Assembly: GCA_019694555.1 (NCBI GenBank)
Contig: JAIBBS010000044.1
Location: forward strand, 1-50,998
Direction of reading: 5' to 3'
From: Nannocystaceae bacterium
GTDB taxonomy: Bacteria > Myxococcota_A > Polyangia > Nannocystales > Nannocystaceae
Length of the DNA: 50,998 nucleotides
The number at the start of each line of letters is the position of its first letter. Position 1 is the first letter of the stretch. The translations under genes were made by a program, and so were the position numbers. Under the pieces are notes generated by a model. It saw only the letters and a list, made by a program, of their open reading frames with translations, was not told the DNA's origin and searched no databases. This document shows positions 37,133 to 46,897 of the stretch, one piece after another.

Positions 37133-39835
37133 ATGCTCAAGCTTCCCGCGTTCAAACACTTCCAGTTCGACGGTGGCGCCTCGGCCACGGTCTTCCGCGA
37201 CGACGCCGCGTTCGCGCGCTTCTACGTCATCCCGGGCTTTCCCAGCGTGCGCCTCGACGGCCAGGGCAACCCGGTGTTCCTGCTGGTCAAGTACAAGTTC
37301 TCCGACCAGTCGCGCGAGGAGCATCCCGAGTTGCCGCGCGGTGGCGGCTACATGGCGTTCGATGCCGAGCTGCGGGTCGAGCCCGAGCACATGCAGAAGA
37401 TCACCGACGAGCTGCAGTCGTGGGTGAACGCCGAGTGGGACCGCATCAAGGCGCTGCCGGATCGGCGCCTGCGTGCGCTGAACATGAGCGCGGCGTTCAA
37501 CGACTCGATCGGATCGCACTGGGCCGGCTCGGGCATGGTCGGCGGCGGGCCGATGGCGACCGCGACCACCGGCAGCGGCATGTCGCTGACGCTGCCGACC
37601 AGCGAGGCCGACGCGCCCGACGTGCAGGGCAATGCGCCCAAGGTCGAGATCGGCGAGCCGCTGTGGCTCGAGGGCAAGGTCACCATGACCGCGCCGCAAT
37701 CGGCGGGGCTGGTGCAGAACAGCGTGGGCGAGCGCCCCGCGTCGCTGCTGGGCAACAACGTCGCGGCGTTCAGCGTGGACCTCACGCCCGACGGCGCGAC
37801 CTTCATGCAGAAGACGCTGGTCGGCGACGGCGGCGGTGGAGCCACCGATCTCACGCCGATCCAGGTCGCCTACAGCCTCACGATGCTGGCCAAGCTGCCC
37901 AAGGCCAGCATGTACATCAAGTTCAACACCGCGCAGGTCTACCACGCGGCGCAGGAGCTGTTCCACGAGCACGACAACTGCTCCGACGACTACTTCACCT
38001 CCGAGAACATGATGTCGACCGCGATCAACGCGGGCCTGGTGATCGTCAAGATCGACATGGGCGGCATCACCGACCCCGATCTGCAGCAGATGCTGACCTC
38101 GCAGGCGATGAACGGCGTGCAGAAGCTGCTGACCGAGCGCTTCGCCAACAAGGAGCGCAAGCCGCTCGAGGAGTGGGGCGACAGCGACATGGCCGAGTCG
38201 AGCAACGAGGTCTACCGCCTCAAGCGGATCAACGACGTCGACATGACCGACTTCGAGCAGCACGTCGAGATCGAGCCCAACACCAAGTACACCATCGCGC
38301 CGCAGGGCACGCTGGCGGCGTTCTTCCGCAATCAGGCCGACATGACGGCCTTCGTCCGCGAGGTCGATCTCGACGACCCGATGTTCAAGACCCTGGGTCT
38401 GCAGGTGCGCGCGCTGGCGCGCTGGCAGGAGGACAACGTGGCCGCGGTGGAGGTCGAGGTCAAGTACGAGCACGACGGCGAGCTCAAGACCGACACGTTC
38501 ACCTTCACGCCGACCGCGACCGACCCACAGAAGTGGGATCCGTCGCTGATCGCCAACAAGCGCGACTACACCTGGCGCTCGCGCGTGACCTTCTCGGGCC
38601 GCGCGGCCGGGTCCTGGAGCCGCTGGGAGAGCGCGACCACGCGCGACCTCAACGTGATGGTGCCGACCCCGGGCAAGCTCGAGGTCGCCGTCAGCGGCGT
38701 GGGCCTGGACTTCGCCAACGTCGTCGACGCGGTGGTGGTGCACCTGCGCTACGAGGACCGCGCGCGCGACGTGCCGATGGCGGGGCAGTCGATCCTGCTC
38801 ACCGCGGAGCGGACCTCGGGCACGTGGTCGCGGCTGCTCTTCGCCGACTGGGACAAGCCGGTGGAGTACCGCGTCGAGTACATGCTCAAGAACGGGCAGA
38901 TCACGCGCCGCGACTGGGCCAAGACCGACGGGCCGGTGCAGAACCTGCTGATCGGTCGTCCCGACGTCGACGTGCTGGACATCGTGCTGGTGCCCGCGGG
39001 CGACTGGTCGCAGGTGATCCAGGCCACCGTCGACGTGCGCTACACCGACGGCACCCAGCACAGCGACGGTCACTTCCAGCTCAAGACCCCCGACGAGTTC
39101 AAGCGCTGGGGCGTGCTGCTGGTCAACGCGAACGCGCGCAAGTTCGAGTACAAGCTGCTCGCCACCTTCAAGAACGGCGACACCCAGGAGACGCAATGGA
39201 ACGCGCTCGAGGGTGACCAGTCGGTGCCGCTCAAGATCCAGGGGCCGCCGCGGCTGGCGGTGAAGGTCTCGGCGGCCGTGCTCGATCTGCCGAGCACGCC
39301 GCTGGTGCGCGTCGATCTCGAGTACCCCCATCCGGCGGTGGCGGGCGCCGACACGGTGATCGCGTTCTCGCTGCAGGACAACAAGCAGGTCGAGAGCTGG
39401 CAGGTGCCGCTGCTGCCCGACGGGCCCAAGAGCTACAAGCAGCGCATCACCTACTTCCCCAAGGAGGGGCCACCGGTCGAGCGGCCATGGGAGACCAGCG
39501 AGAGCGAGCTGGTGGTGGTGCCGCGCTACACCATCCCGATGGTCGGCGCGAGCTTCAACCCGCTGCTGCAGGACTTCGCCAAGACCGTCGCGCTCGAGGT
39601 CGAGCTGCGCTACGACGACGACGCGCGCAACATCCACGCCAACGAGACGCTGCAGTTCACGACCAAGGACAAGCAGCAGTGGTTCTTGCCGGTGGTCGAC
39701 GAGGCCCCGCGCGAGTACTCCATGACCATCACCTGGTTCTACGCCGACGGCACCCAGGTCAGCTCGACGCCGGTCAAGCTCAGCAAGAACGCGGTGATCC
39801 TGCCGCCGCCGCCCAAGCCCCAGGAGCCGGTCTGA
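37133..39835 (+). CDS. A-family protein A8, close sister of A7
   Basis: 900 aa with AAAGGA upstream of ATG 37133. The N-terminal domain carries A-T-V-F-R-D-D-A (18-25), R-F-Y-V-I-P-G-F-P, a G-G-G-Y-M-A-F element and A-S-L-L-G-N-N-V-A-A-F. The central I-A-P-Q-G-T-L-A segment is near residue 389. From about residue 500 to the end are at least four beta units of 90-100 residues, each with V-x-V-x-x-Y, a central Trp, Y-x-Y and a Trp/Thr-rich turn. A7 and A8 share the unit starting D-V-D-L/V-L-D-V/I-x-L-V-P-A-G-D-W-S, so they arose by tandem duplication. No crystallin domain or signal peptide here. Confidence 0.85.
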   Translation: MLKLPAFKHFQFDGGASATVFRDDAAFARFYVIPGFPSVRLDGQGNPVFLLVKYKFSDQSREEHPELPRGGGYMAFDAELRVEPEHMQKITDELQSWVNAEWDRIKALPDRRLRALNMSAAFNDSIGSHWAGSGMVGGGPMATATTGSGMSLTLPTSEADAPDVQGNAPKVEIGEPLWLEGKVTMTAPQSAGLVQNSVGERPASLLGNNVAAFSVDLTPDGATFMQKTLVGDGGGGATDLTPIQVAYSLTMLAKLPKASMYIKFNTAQVYHAAQELFHEHDNCSDDYFTSENMMSTAINAGLVIVKIDMGGITDPDLQQMLTSQAMNGVQKLLTERFANKERKPLEEWGDSDMAESSNEVYRLKRINDVDMTDFEQHVEIEPNTKYTIAPQGTLAAFFRNQADMTAFVREVDLDDPMFKTLGLQVRALARWQEDNVAAVEVEVKYEHDGELKTDTFTFTPTATDPQKWDPSLIANKRDYTWRSRVTFSGRAAGSWSRWESATTRDLNVMVPTPGKLEVAVSGVGLDFANVVDAVVVHLRYEDRARDVPMAGQSILLTAERTSGTWSRLLFADWDKPVEYRVEYMLKNGQITRRDWAKTDGPVQNLLIGRPDVDVLDIVLVPAGDWSQVIQATVDVRYTDGTQHSDGHFQLKTPDEFKRWGVLLVNANARKFEYKLLATFKNGDTQETQWNALEGDQSVPLKIQGPPRLAVKVSAAVLDLPSTPLVRVDLEYPHPAVAGADTVIAFSLQDNKQVESWQVPLLPDGPKSYKQRITYFPKEGPPVERPWETSESELVVVPRYTIPMVGASFNPLLQDFAKTVALEVELRYDDDARNIHANETLQFTTKDKQQWFLPVVDEAPREYSMTITWFYADGTQVSSTPVKLSKNAVILPPPPKPQEPV

Positions 39836-42126
39836 TGTTGTACCTCGGCAACGGCGTCACGCAGATCAAGATCGACGACAACCGCGCGTTGTACGTGCTG
39901 CCGGATTTCAGCGATCCGACGCAGTTCTACTACCTGCCCAACTCGCCGCACCTGGCGAAGATGCCCGACGGCTCACCGGGCATCCGCCTGCTGGTGTTCC
40001 GCGAGGACCTCGACACGGTCGCGGCGGGTGACGACGACGCGGTCGCGTTCCTCAGCGTGGACGTGGACCTGTCGTGGGAGCCCGAGGCCATCGCACGGGC
40101 GGCCTCGCGGCTGCAGTCGGACAACAACCTCGAGCAGCGGCCACGGCTGACGCCGATCTTCTTCCGCGGCGGCTCGGTCAAGCTCATGCTGCTCGACGCG
40201 GTCACGCCCGATCCGGCGGCGCCGCCGGGCACGCCTCCGCCGACCTCGGAGTTCGTGGCGAAGATCATGGGCACCAGCTCGCCGTCGCTGTACGGGGACA
40301 ACCGCGCCATCTTCCAGGCCAAGCTGTCGAAGAAGGGCGCGGCGGCGCTGCAGGCCGCGCTCGACGGCGTGACGCCGATCGGCGTGGTCTACAGCCTGAC
40401 GTTCGCCGGTCTGCAGCCGGCGTTCCACGTCAAGGCCAACGTCGACTGGCAGAAGGTCTACGACCACTTCTCCGAGCGAACCCACGTCAACGCGCTGTTC
40501 GTGGACGTCGACATCCAAAAGAGCATCGACACCCTGGTCGAGCAGAAGGCCATCACCTTCGACGTCACGGTCGAGGGCATCGGCGACGAGGGCATGGACG
40601 CGGAGCGCGAGAAGGCCATGACCGCGATCCGTCAGCTCATCTTCGAGAAGTTCTTCGAGGCCACGTTCAAGCGCGAGAGCGCCGCCGGCGACGACACCGG
40701 CGACAACATCATCGACGGCATCGCGGCGATCGCCCGCATCGGCATGACCCTGGGCGTGGGCGTCTCGTACGCGCGCAAGGAGGTCAAGATCGAGGAGCTG
40801 CGCAGCATCGACATCGACTGGACCGCGCGCAAGGCCACCGAGCGCACGATCTTCCCGCAGGCGCACATGCACAACCTGCTCACGAGCGCGGGCGTCACCC
40901 GCGATCAGCTCGTGACCATCGTCGACGGCGCGGACGATCTGTGGCGCAACCTGCCGTTCCAGGTCACCGCGGCCGCGGCGTGGGAGCAAGACGGCATCGT
41001 CGGCATCGCGGTCAGCGTGGAGTACGACGAGGGGCCGGGCGGTCCGACCCACGACTGGAACGTGCTGCTGACCAAGGACGCGCCGCAGGCGACCAAGCGC
41101 GAGTGGATGGATCGGCGCGGCGGCAACGGCTTCCGCTACAAGTACACCGTCTCGTTCCAGGACGACGCGGTGCCGGGTCCGCGCAGCAGCGTGAACTCGG
41201 GCGAGGCGTGGACCGATCACGACGGCACCGTGCTGCTGATCCACCCGCGCGATCTGTACGACACGCTCGCGCTCGAGGTCGCGGTCATCCCGGGCTTCCC
41301 GTTCGACCGCTACCCCGCGGTGCAGGCGGTGCTGCGCTACCGCACCGACGACGGCAGCTTCGAGCACTTCGAGGACGGCGTGCTGTCGGCGACCAAGACC
41401 AGCCTGTCGACGCGCTTCCGCGTCGACAAGGGCGTGCCCGGGGCCAAGGAGCTGCGGCTGATCTACATCGGCACCGACGGGCGCCGCACCGAGACGCCGT
41501 GGATGCCGATGGTGCAGGACCAGTGGGTCGTCGAAGATCCCCAGGGCAACAAGTTCCCGGTGCGGGCGGTGGTCGCCGGCGATCGCAAGAACATCGCCAA
41601 CCTCATCGTCGATCTCGAGTACGTCGATCTCGAGAACGGCGTGCAGGAAAACGGCATGCTGCAGTTCGATCCGCAGAACATCGCGGTGCCGCAGACCTGG
41701 ACCTTCCATCTGGTCGATCCCACGCGGCGGCGCTACCGCTACCGCATGACGCTGGTGACCACCGCCGGCGAGTTCGTGCAGACCGGCTGGATCACCACCG
41801 ACGCGCCGACGCTGCCGGTCGGCGAGGTCTACGTGCGCCGTCTGACGGTGCAGCTCGCCACCGGCGAACTGGTCGCGGGCTGTGAGGGCGTCGACGTCAC
41901 GCTCGCGTACGACGACGACGAGCACGCGGTCCACCAGACGCAGACGTTCCGCCTCGGGCGCAACGCCAACGCCGAGTGGACGGTGCAGCTGCAGGATGCG
42001 AGTCGTCGCAGCTACCAGGTCACGACCACGTGGATCATGGCCGACGGCTTCAACCCCAAGGTCGGGCCGACCTCGCGCAGCGAGACGTTCCTGGCCATCC
42101 CCGCGGCACCGCCGGAGAACCGCTGA
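39835..42126 (+). CDS. A-family protein A3
   Basis: 763 aa. ATG 39835 shares one base with the A8 stop (TGATG). The N-terminal domain is canonical: L-P-D-F-S-D-P-T-Q-F-Y-Y-L-P-N-S-P, G-T-S-S-P-S-L-Y-G-D-N-R-A-I-F and V-Y-S-L-T-F-A-G-L-Q-P-A-F. The helical unit D-T-L-V-E-Q-K-A-I-T-F follows. The P-Q-G segment is altered to F-P-Q-A-H-M near 340. Tandem beta units, for example R-R-R-Y-R-Y-R-M-T-L, complete the protein. No signal peptide. Function unknown. Confidence 0.85.
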   Translation: MLYLGNGVTQIKIDDNRALYVLPDFSDPTQFYYLPNSPHLAKMPDGSPGIRLLVFREDLDTVAAGDDDAVAFLSVDVDLSWEPEAIARAASRLQSDNNLEQRPRLTPIFFRGGSVKLMLLDAVTPDPAAPPGTPPPTSEFVAKIMGTSSPSLYGDNRAIFQAKLSKKGAAALQAALDGVTPIGVVYSLTFAGLQPAFHVKANVDWQKVYDHFSERTHVNALFVDVDIQKSIDTLVEQKAITFDVTVEGIGDEGMDAEREKAMTAIRQLIFEKFFEATFKRESAAGDDTGDNIIDGIAAIARIGMTLGVGVSYARKEVKIEELRSIDIDWTARKATERTIFPQAHMHNLLTSAGVTRDQLVTIVDGADDLWRNLPFQVTAAAAWEQDGIVGIAVSVEYDEGPGGPTHDWNVLLTKDAPQATKREWMDRRGGNGFRYKYTVSFQDDAVPGPRSSVNSGEAWTDHDGTVLLIHPRDLYDTLALEVAVIPGFPFDRYPAVQAVLRYRTDDGSFEHFEDGVLSATKTSLSTRFRVDKGVPGAKELRLIYIGTDGRRTETPWMPMVQDQWVVEDPQGNKFPVRAVVAGDRKNIANLIVDLEYVDLENGVQENGMLQFDPQNIAVPQTWTFHLVDPTRRRYRYRMTLVTTAGEFVQTGWITTDAPTLPVGEVYVRRLTVQLATGELVAGCEGVDVTLAYDDDEHAVHQTQTFRLGRNANAEWTVQLQDASRRSYQVTTTWIMADGFNPKVGPTSRSETFLAIPAAPPENR

Positions 42127-44510
42127 TGCTCGCGCTCGACCGACCGCTCGGGGTCGTGGGCGAGCTGGCGTTGTTCGGCGATCACGCCGATCCGTCGCGT
42201 GTGTACTGGGCCGCGACCCGGCCCCAGCTCGCGCGCGACGGTGGTGTGGCCGAGCTGTCGTTCGTGAAGTTCCGCGACGCGGACGCCTCGGGCGGCGTGG
42301 GACTGCTGTCGTTCACCACCGCGGTGGTGGCCGACGAGGCCGCGCTGCAGGCGGCGCGGCGGCACTGTCAGCACAACGGCATCGCCGAGCCGGTGTTGGT
42401 CGAGGTGCCGTGGCGCGCGGGCAAGGCCGTGCTCGCAGCGGCGCTGAAGGTCGGCGACGGCTTCGTCGAGCGCATGCTCGGCGAGACCACGCCGGATCTG
42501 GTCGCGGGCAACCGCGCGGTGTTCTCGCTCGCGCTCACCTCCGAGGGCGCGGCGCTGGTCGAAGCGCTGCTGCAGGCCGACGCGACGCAGCCCAGTCCCA
42601 TCGGTGTGCGCTACGAGCTCGAGTTCGTGGGCCTGCGACCGGCGCTGCAGGTGCGCATCGTCGCCGACTACAAGCGCATCTACGACGAGCTCTCGTGGGG
42701 CTTCCAGGTCGGCGTCGCGTACGAGGGCGTGGGCGTGCGCGCCGGCGTCGAGTCGGCGACCAAGAAGCTGGTCGAGCAGGGCGCGATCGCGATCGAGGTC
42801 ATGCGCTTCAGCGACGAGGCGGATCTGCAGCGTCGCATCGACGAGTCGGTGAAGTGGTTCCAGGAGAAGATCGTCAGCGACTTCTTCAAGAGTCACATGC
42901 AGCCGCCTTCGCGCGGCAACGTGCTCGAACGCGCGATCCAGGCCGCGGCCGCGCTGGGCACGACCCTGGCGGGCGCGCTCGCGGACGCCTCGCTGGTGGC
43001 CCAGCTCGCGCAGCAGCTCGGCATCCCGGTCGATGCCCTGCGCGCGCTGGGGCAGGCCACCGGCGGCGGCGCGGGCGGGCAGGGCGGCGGCGCGGGGGCG
43101 GCGAGCTCCGGTGAGACCACCTTCGCGTTGAACCTGCAGTTCTCGTTCAAGGACATCCACGAGCAGGAGCTGATCACGGTCGAGCTCGACTGGAACGAGG
43201 CCCACCCCGAGCGCCGCATCGCGGCTCCGCAGGGGCTCTTGTCGACGTTCGGTGCGACGCCGCGCGTGATCGAGGCCTCCGATGCCGGCAGCTTCTGGCA
43301 GCGCCTCGACGTCGACGTGCGCCCGCTGGGGGACTTCGCGGCGCTGGGCGTGCAGCGACTGGTGACGCAGCTGGCGTATCCCGACGAGCAGCAGCCGGTG
43401 AGTCAGGCCGCGCTGGTGTTCGAAGCCGGCGACGCGACGCCGCAGCACTTCGCCGCGTGGACCGACGGCAAGCCGCCGCGCTACCGCGTGCGCAGCGAGG
43501 TCCACTTCGTCGAGGGCGGTGCGTGGACCGGGGCGCCGCAGTTCGTCGGCGAGTGGCACGACGCGACCGCGCTGCAGCTGGCGGTGCATCCGCTGTCGGA
43601 CGTGCCGCGGCTCGAGATCGAGATCGTCCCCGGTACGGTCTCGTTCGACGACACGCCGCAGGTGCAGATCGACACCCGCGTCGACGGCGTCGCCGACCGC
43701 AGCCTCATGCTGACCAAGGCCGAGCCGCGCGCGAGCTTCCGTCGCCGGCTCGCACCGCTGCCACCGCCCGAACCCGCGCCGCCGCCGGAGACCGGGCCAT
43801 TCGCCGCGCCACCGGCCGCACCGCCGCCGCCCAAGCCGCGGCTCGAGGTCCGCACGACGTGGTTCTTCACCGACGGTCCGTCGGAGAGCAGCGCGTGGGA
43901 GCCGGTGGAGGGCAACACCGTGGTGGTGCGCGCGCCGTGGCGCAGCCAGCGGACGCTGCGGCTGTTCCCGCTGCTGCCGGCGGACGTGATCGATGCGAGC
44001 GTGACGGTGTCGATGCAGGAGGGCACGCGCGTGCGCACGGCCGAGGTCCGCTTCGAGCCCGGAGAACGCAAGACCAAGGCCGTGAGCCTGCCGGCGCTCG
44101 CGGACGAGCCGCCGCCGGTGCGCGTCGACGTGCTGGTGATCCGCGGCGACGGCAGCAGCTTCGCCGGCGCGCCGGTGCAGACGCTCGATCCGGTGTTCAT
44201 CGTGCGCGATCGCGACGGCGAGCATCGCCAGCTCCGCGTCCGCCTGGTCGCGGGGCCCACGCTCGCGACGCACGGCCTGCTCGCGGTCGCGCTGCAGCTG
44301 CTCGGCGACGACGACACCGTGGCCGACGAGATCGTGTTCACGCAGTCGCAGCGCGAGCCCTCCGTGCTGCTGGTGCCGGTCGCGGCCGACGGCACCGCGA
44401 CGGCGCGCTATCGCGTGGTCCGCTATGGCACCGATGGCGTCGCGCGGCCGGGTGCGATCGAGAGCACCAGCGCCGGCGAGCTGCTGGTGCCCGCGGTCGC
44501 GAGCGCGTGA
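42126..44510 (+). CDS. A-family protein A4
   Basis: 794 aa, overlapping the A3 stop by one base (TGATG). The N-terminal domain is recognisable but drifted: A-L-F-G-D-H-A-D-P-S-R-V-Y-W-A-A-T-R-P, T-P-D-L-V-A-G-N-R-A-V-F (for P-S-L-Y-G-D-x-R-A-x-F) and Y-E-L-E-F-V-G-L-R-P-A-L. The helical unit K-L-V-E-Q-G-A-I-A-I and the central A-P-Q-G-L-L-S-T-F near 367 are clear. A Gly-rich linker lies near 315-330 and a Pro-rich linker near 545-575. Beta units end the chain. It is last in its operon and faces a hairpin at 44522-44542. Confidence 0.83.
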   Translation: MLALDRPLGVVGELALFGDHADPSRVYWAATRPQLARDGGVAELSFVKFRDADASGGVGLLSFTTAVVADEAALQAARRHCQHNGIAEPVLVEVPWRAGKAVLAAALKVGDGFVERMLGETTPDLVAGNRAVFSLALTSEGAALVEALLQADATQPSPIGVRYELEFVGLRPALQVRIVADYKRIYDELSWGFQVGVAYEGVGVRAGVESATKKLVEQGAIAIEVMRFSDEADLQRRIDESVKWFQEKIVSDFFKSHMQPPSRGNVLERAIQAAAALGTTLAGALADASLVAQLAQQLGIPVDALRALGQATGGGAGGQGGGAGAASSGETTFALNLQFSFKDIHEQELITVELDWNEAHPERRIAAPQGLLSTFGATPRVIEASDAGSFWQRLDVDVRPLGDFAALGVQRLVTQLAYPDEQQPVSQAALVFEAGDATPQHFAAWTDGKPPRYRVRSEVHFVEGGAWTGAPQFVGEWHDATALQLAVHPLSDVPRLEIEIVPGTVSFDDTPQVQIDTRVDGVADRSLMLTKAEPRASFRRRLAPLPPPEPAPPPETGPFAAPPAAPPPPKPRLEVRTTWFFTDGPSESSAWEPVEGNTVVVRAPWRSQRTLRLFPLLPADVIDASVTVSMQEGTRVRTAEVRFEPGERKTKAVSLPALADEPPPVRVDVLVIRGDGSSFAGAPVQTLDPVFIVRDRDGEHRQLRVRLVAGPTLATHGLLAVALQLLGDDDTVADEIVFTQSQREPSVLLVPVAADGTATARYRVVRYGTDGVARPGAIESTSAGELLVPAVASA

Positions 44511-44521
44511 CGGATCATGCT

Positions 44522-44542
44522 CGCCGGCGGTTCACGCCGGCG
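44522..44542. terminator. hairpin between convergent genes
   Basis: CGCCGGCG (44522-44529) pairs with CGCCGGCG (44535-44542) around a GTTCA loop: eight base pairs. It follows the A4 stop by 11 bases and includes the stop codon of the minus-strand gene, so it could terminate transcription from both sides. No T-run follows on either strand. Confidence 0.5.
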
Positions 44543-46880
44543 GCGGCAACAGGGCCTGCAGCCGTTGCAGCGGGCCGCGGGCGGGGATCCGCAGCTGCGC
44601 ACACGTGTGCGCGACGATCATCATCGCGGCGCGGACGAAGGTCGCGGGCGTCGCGTTGGCCGCACGCGTCGCGCACAGCAGCGTGTGCCGCGGATCGAGG
44701 ACCAACCGCGGCGTGTCCCGATCTCCGAGGACGCCCACCGGCCACGCCGCGGTGCCGCTCGACTCGGTGATCTGCAGCGGGCGTTGCAACGCGTGGCTCA
44801 CCAGCGCGGGCAGCCACTGCGAAGGCTCGGCCGGCAACCCGAGCGGTGGTGCGTCGGGATCGGTGGTCGCCCACCGCCGCGGCGGTGCACACCGTTGCAC
44901 GAAGGCAGCGAGCGCCCGGCGTCGGTCGCTGCCGGGCGTCGCGAGGACCCGTGCGAGGACCGCCTGGGCGACGAAGCGATTCGCGTGGCTGAGCAGGATC
45001 GCGTCACGCCACACCGCGGCCTCGTGGCCGCGCAACCACAGGCGCCCGCCGATCGCAGACAGCGGCTCGGGCAGGCGCAGGTCCTGGGCCTGCCCGGCGT
45101 CGACGCGTACCTCGACCGCCGACGGTTGCTCGGGATCCATCAGCTCGAGCGTGCCGCTGGTGGTCGGGTCCGCGATCTCGAGCGCGAACAGCGGTGGCGC
45201 GACGCGTCGCACCTGCCGTCGCGTCGGCGACGGAGCCACCGGCGCGAGCGTCAACGCGGCGAGCGCGTCGGCGATCGGGCCGCCGTGGGGTTGCGCGCGC
45301 ACGTGCGCGACGAGCTCGGGCAGGCGCCCACGCGCGTGCCCAGCGGTCGCGTGCAGCGCCGCGACCACCACATCCGCGCTGAAGCGCTCGTGGTGGCCGC
45401 TTTCGGGGATGCGCCCGACCACGGTGACGCCCGGGATCGCGAGGCTATCGTCTTCGCTGGCACCCAGCTGCACCGGCGGCGATCCGACGAGGACGCGCCC
45501 GCGTTGGCTGGCGGCATTGCGATGCACGTAGGCGCTGACCTCGATCCGATAGGGTGGATCGGTGTCGGTCACCGCGAGACCGAGGAACAGCTCCGGATAG
45601 CTGCCTTTGACCAGCGTGCCGAAGTCCGCCTGGGCATCGTCGAGGCGATAGGCCGCAACCGGGTGCAGCTGCAGGTTCGGGAACGCCGCGCGCAGCAGGT
45701 CGAGCTCGCTGGGCCACAGCGAGATCGTGATCGGTGCGAGCTCGCGGGGGGTGTGCGCGACCTCGTGGCGCCACACGTACGGCACGGCGCGACCCTGGGC
45801 GACACACGCCGCCAGATCGTCCGCGCTCACCGGCCCACCGCTGACGGTGAAGAGGCGGTCCAGGCCTTGCTTGCAGCGCAGGCCCTTGAAGGCTCGATCG
45901 AACCGAGTGCGGTCCCAGCTCGTGACGTCGAAGAGGTTCGGGACGTTCGCCACGACCACGAACTCGCCGTGCGCGAGCGTGTCGAGGCACCACGCGGCGA
46001 GGGCCGCCAACGCGTCGTCGTGCACGACCGCGTGCTCGTCGAACGTGAGCCGCAGCCGCGGCGCGCTGATCCAGCCGCGCAACGGGTCCACGTACACTCC
46101 GAACCCCCGCAGCGCCGATGCGATCGCGGTCGGTCCGGCGACACCGTCGAGCAGCAACGCGAGCCGCGGCATGTGCGGTCGCGGCCACAGCCAACCCTGA
46201 TCACCCAGCTGCACGAACTCGGAGGTCGGCAGCGAACGCAGCACGCCGCCACCGGGTGTGAACGTCGCACCGGGCACGTGGCTTCGGACCAACTCCGCGA
46301 TCGCCCAGCAGCCATCGCGGCCGAGCAGCTTGTCGATGGTGCGCTGGAAGTTGCGCTCGATCGTGACGTTCAGCGCGACCACGACCGGGTCGTGCGGCGG
46401 TGCGAACGTCGGCGCTGACTCGCGCCAGGGATCGGGACCCTTCGCCGAAGGAGTGAACTCCACCGTGCGGTCGAGCACCCGCAGCTGTACCGCGACCGGA
46501 GCGAACGCGAGGGCTTCGTTGACCGCGCGGCCGAGCAGACGCATGAAGCGAAGCCGTCGCCGCGGCAGCGCGTAGTCGCCAGCGCCGGGATCCGGCTCGA
46601 GCGCCTGGTCGAGCAGCGACTCCGGCGGGAGCTCGTGCAACAGGGCGGGATCGCCGGTGATCGCGATGCCGACGACGTCGTGTTCCCCGACCGCTCCCTG
46701 CGTGAGCCGGACCTGCCAGGCATCGGCGAGCGACAGCAGTGCGCGCGCCAGCGTGAGCGTCCAGTCCCAGCGGCCACGCCCAGGGCGCGCGCGCAGGCGC
46801 AGCAACGCCTCGCTGCGCTCGACGCGGAAGCCGGTCCACGGAGTCGCGTCGCCCGATGGCAGGCGTCGGGTCGCGACCAC
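44532..46880 (-). CDS. large unknown protein paired with a GHKL ATPase
   Basis: About 782 aa. The GTG at 46880 is a conservative choice; an in-frame CTG at 46901 overlaps the upstream stop and has AGGAGG four bases before it, and the frame stays open upstream through the ATPase gene. No signal peptide or membrane segment. The product is Ala/Leu/Arg-rich, with mixed helix and strand and distinctive phrases such as F-V-V-V-A-N-V-P-N-L-F-D-V-T-S-W-D. No domain is recognised. It lies directly downstream of a GHKL-type ATPase gene and probably forms a two-protein unit with it. Confidence 0.65.
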   Translation of the reverse strand: MVATRRLPSGDATPWTGFRVERSEALLRLRARPGRGRWDWTLTLARALLSLADAWQVRLTQGAVGEHDVVGIAITGDPALLHELPPESLLDQALEPDPGAGDYALPRRRLRFMRLLGRAVNEALAFAPVAVQLRVLDRTVEFTPSAKGPDPWRESAPTFAPPHDPVVVALNVTIERNFQRTIDKLLGRDGCWAIAELVRSHVPGATFTPGGGVLRSLPTSEFVQLGDQGWLWPRPHMPRLALLLDGVAGPTAIASALRGFGVYVDPLRGWISAPRLRLTFDEHAVVHDDALAALAAWCLDTLAHGEFVVVANVPNLFDVTSWDRTRFDRAFKGLRCKQGLDRLFTVSGGPVSADDLAACVAQGRAVPYVWRHEVAHTPRELAPITISLWPSELDLLRAAFPNLQLHPVAAYRLDDAQADFGTLVKGSYPELFLGLAVTDTDPPYRIEVSAYVHRNAASQRGRVLVGSPPVQLGASEDDSLAIPGVTVVGRIPESGHHERFSADVVVAALHATAGHARGRLPELVAHVRAQPHGGPIADALAALTLAPVAPSPTRRQVRRVAPPLFALEIADPTTSGTLELMDPEQPSAVEVRVDAGQAQDLRLPEPLSAIGGRLWLRGHEAAVWRDAILLSHANRFVAQAVLARVLATPGSDRRRALAAFVQRCAPPRRWATTDPDAPPLGLPAEPSQWLPALVSHALQRPLQITESSGTAAWPVGVLGDRDTPRLVLDPRHTLLCATRAANATPATFVRAAMMIVAHTCAQLRIPARGPLQRLQALLPPPA

Positions 46881-46897
46881 GGCCTCGAGCAGCGCGC

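Noticed and set aside
12442..44510. Contractile injection system or prophage
   Set aside because: No sheath, tube, baseplate, terminase, portal, capsid, AAA+ ATPase or VgrG/Hcp genes are seen. The hydrolases alone do not show it.
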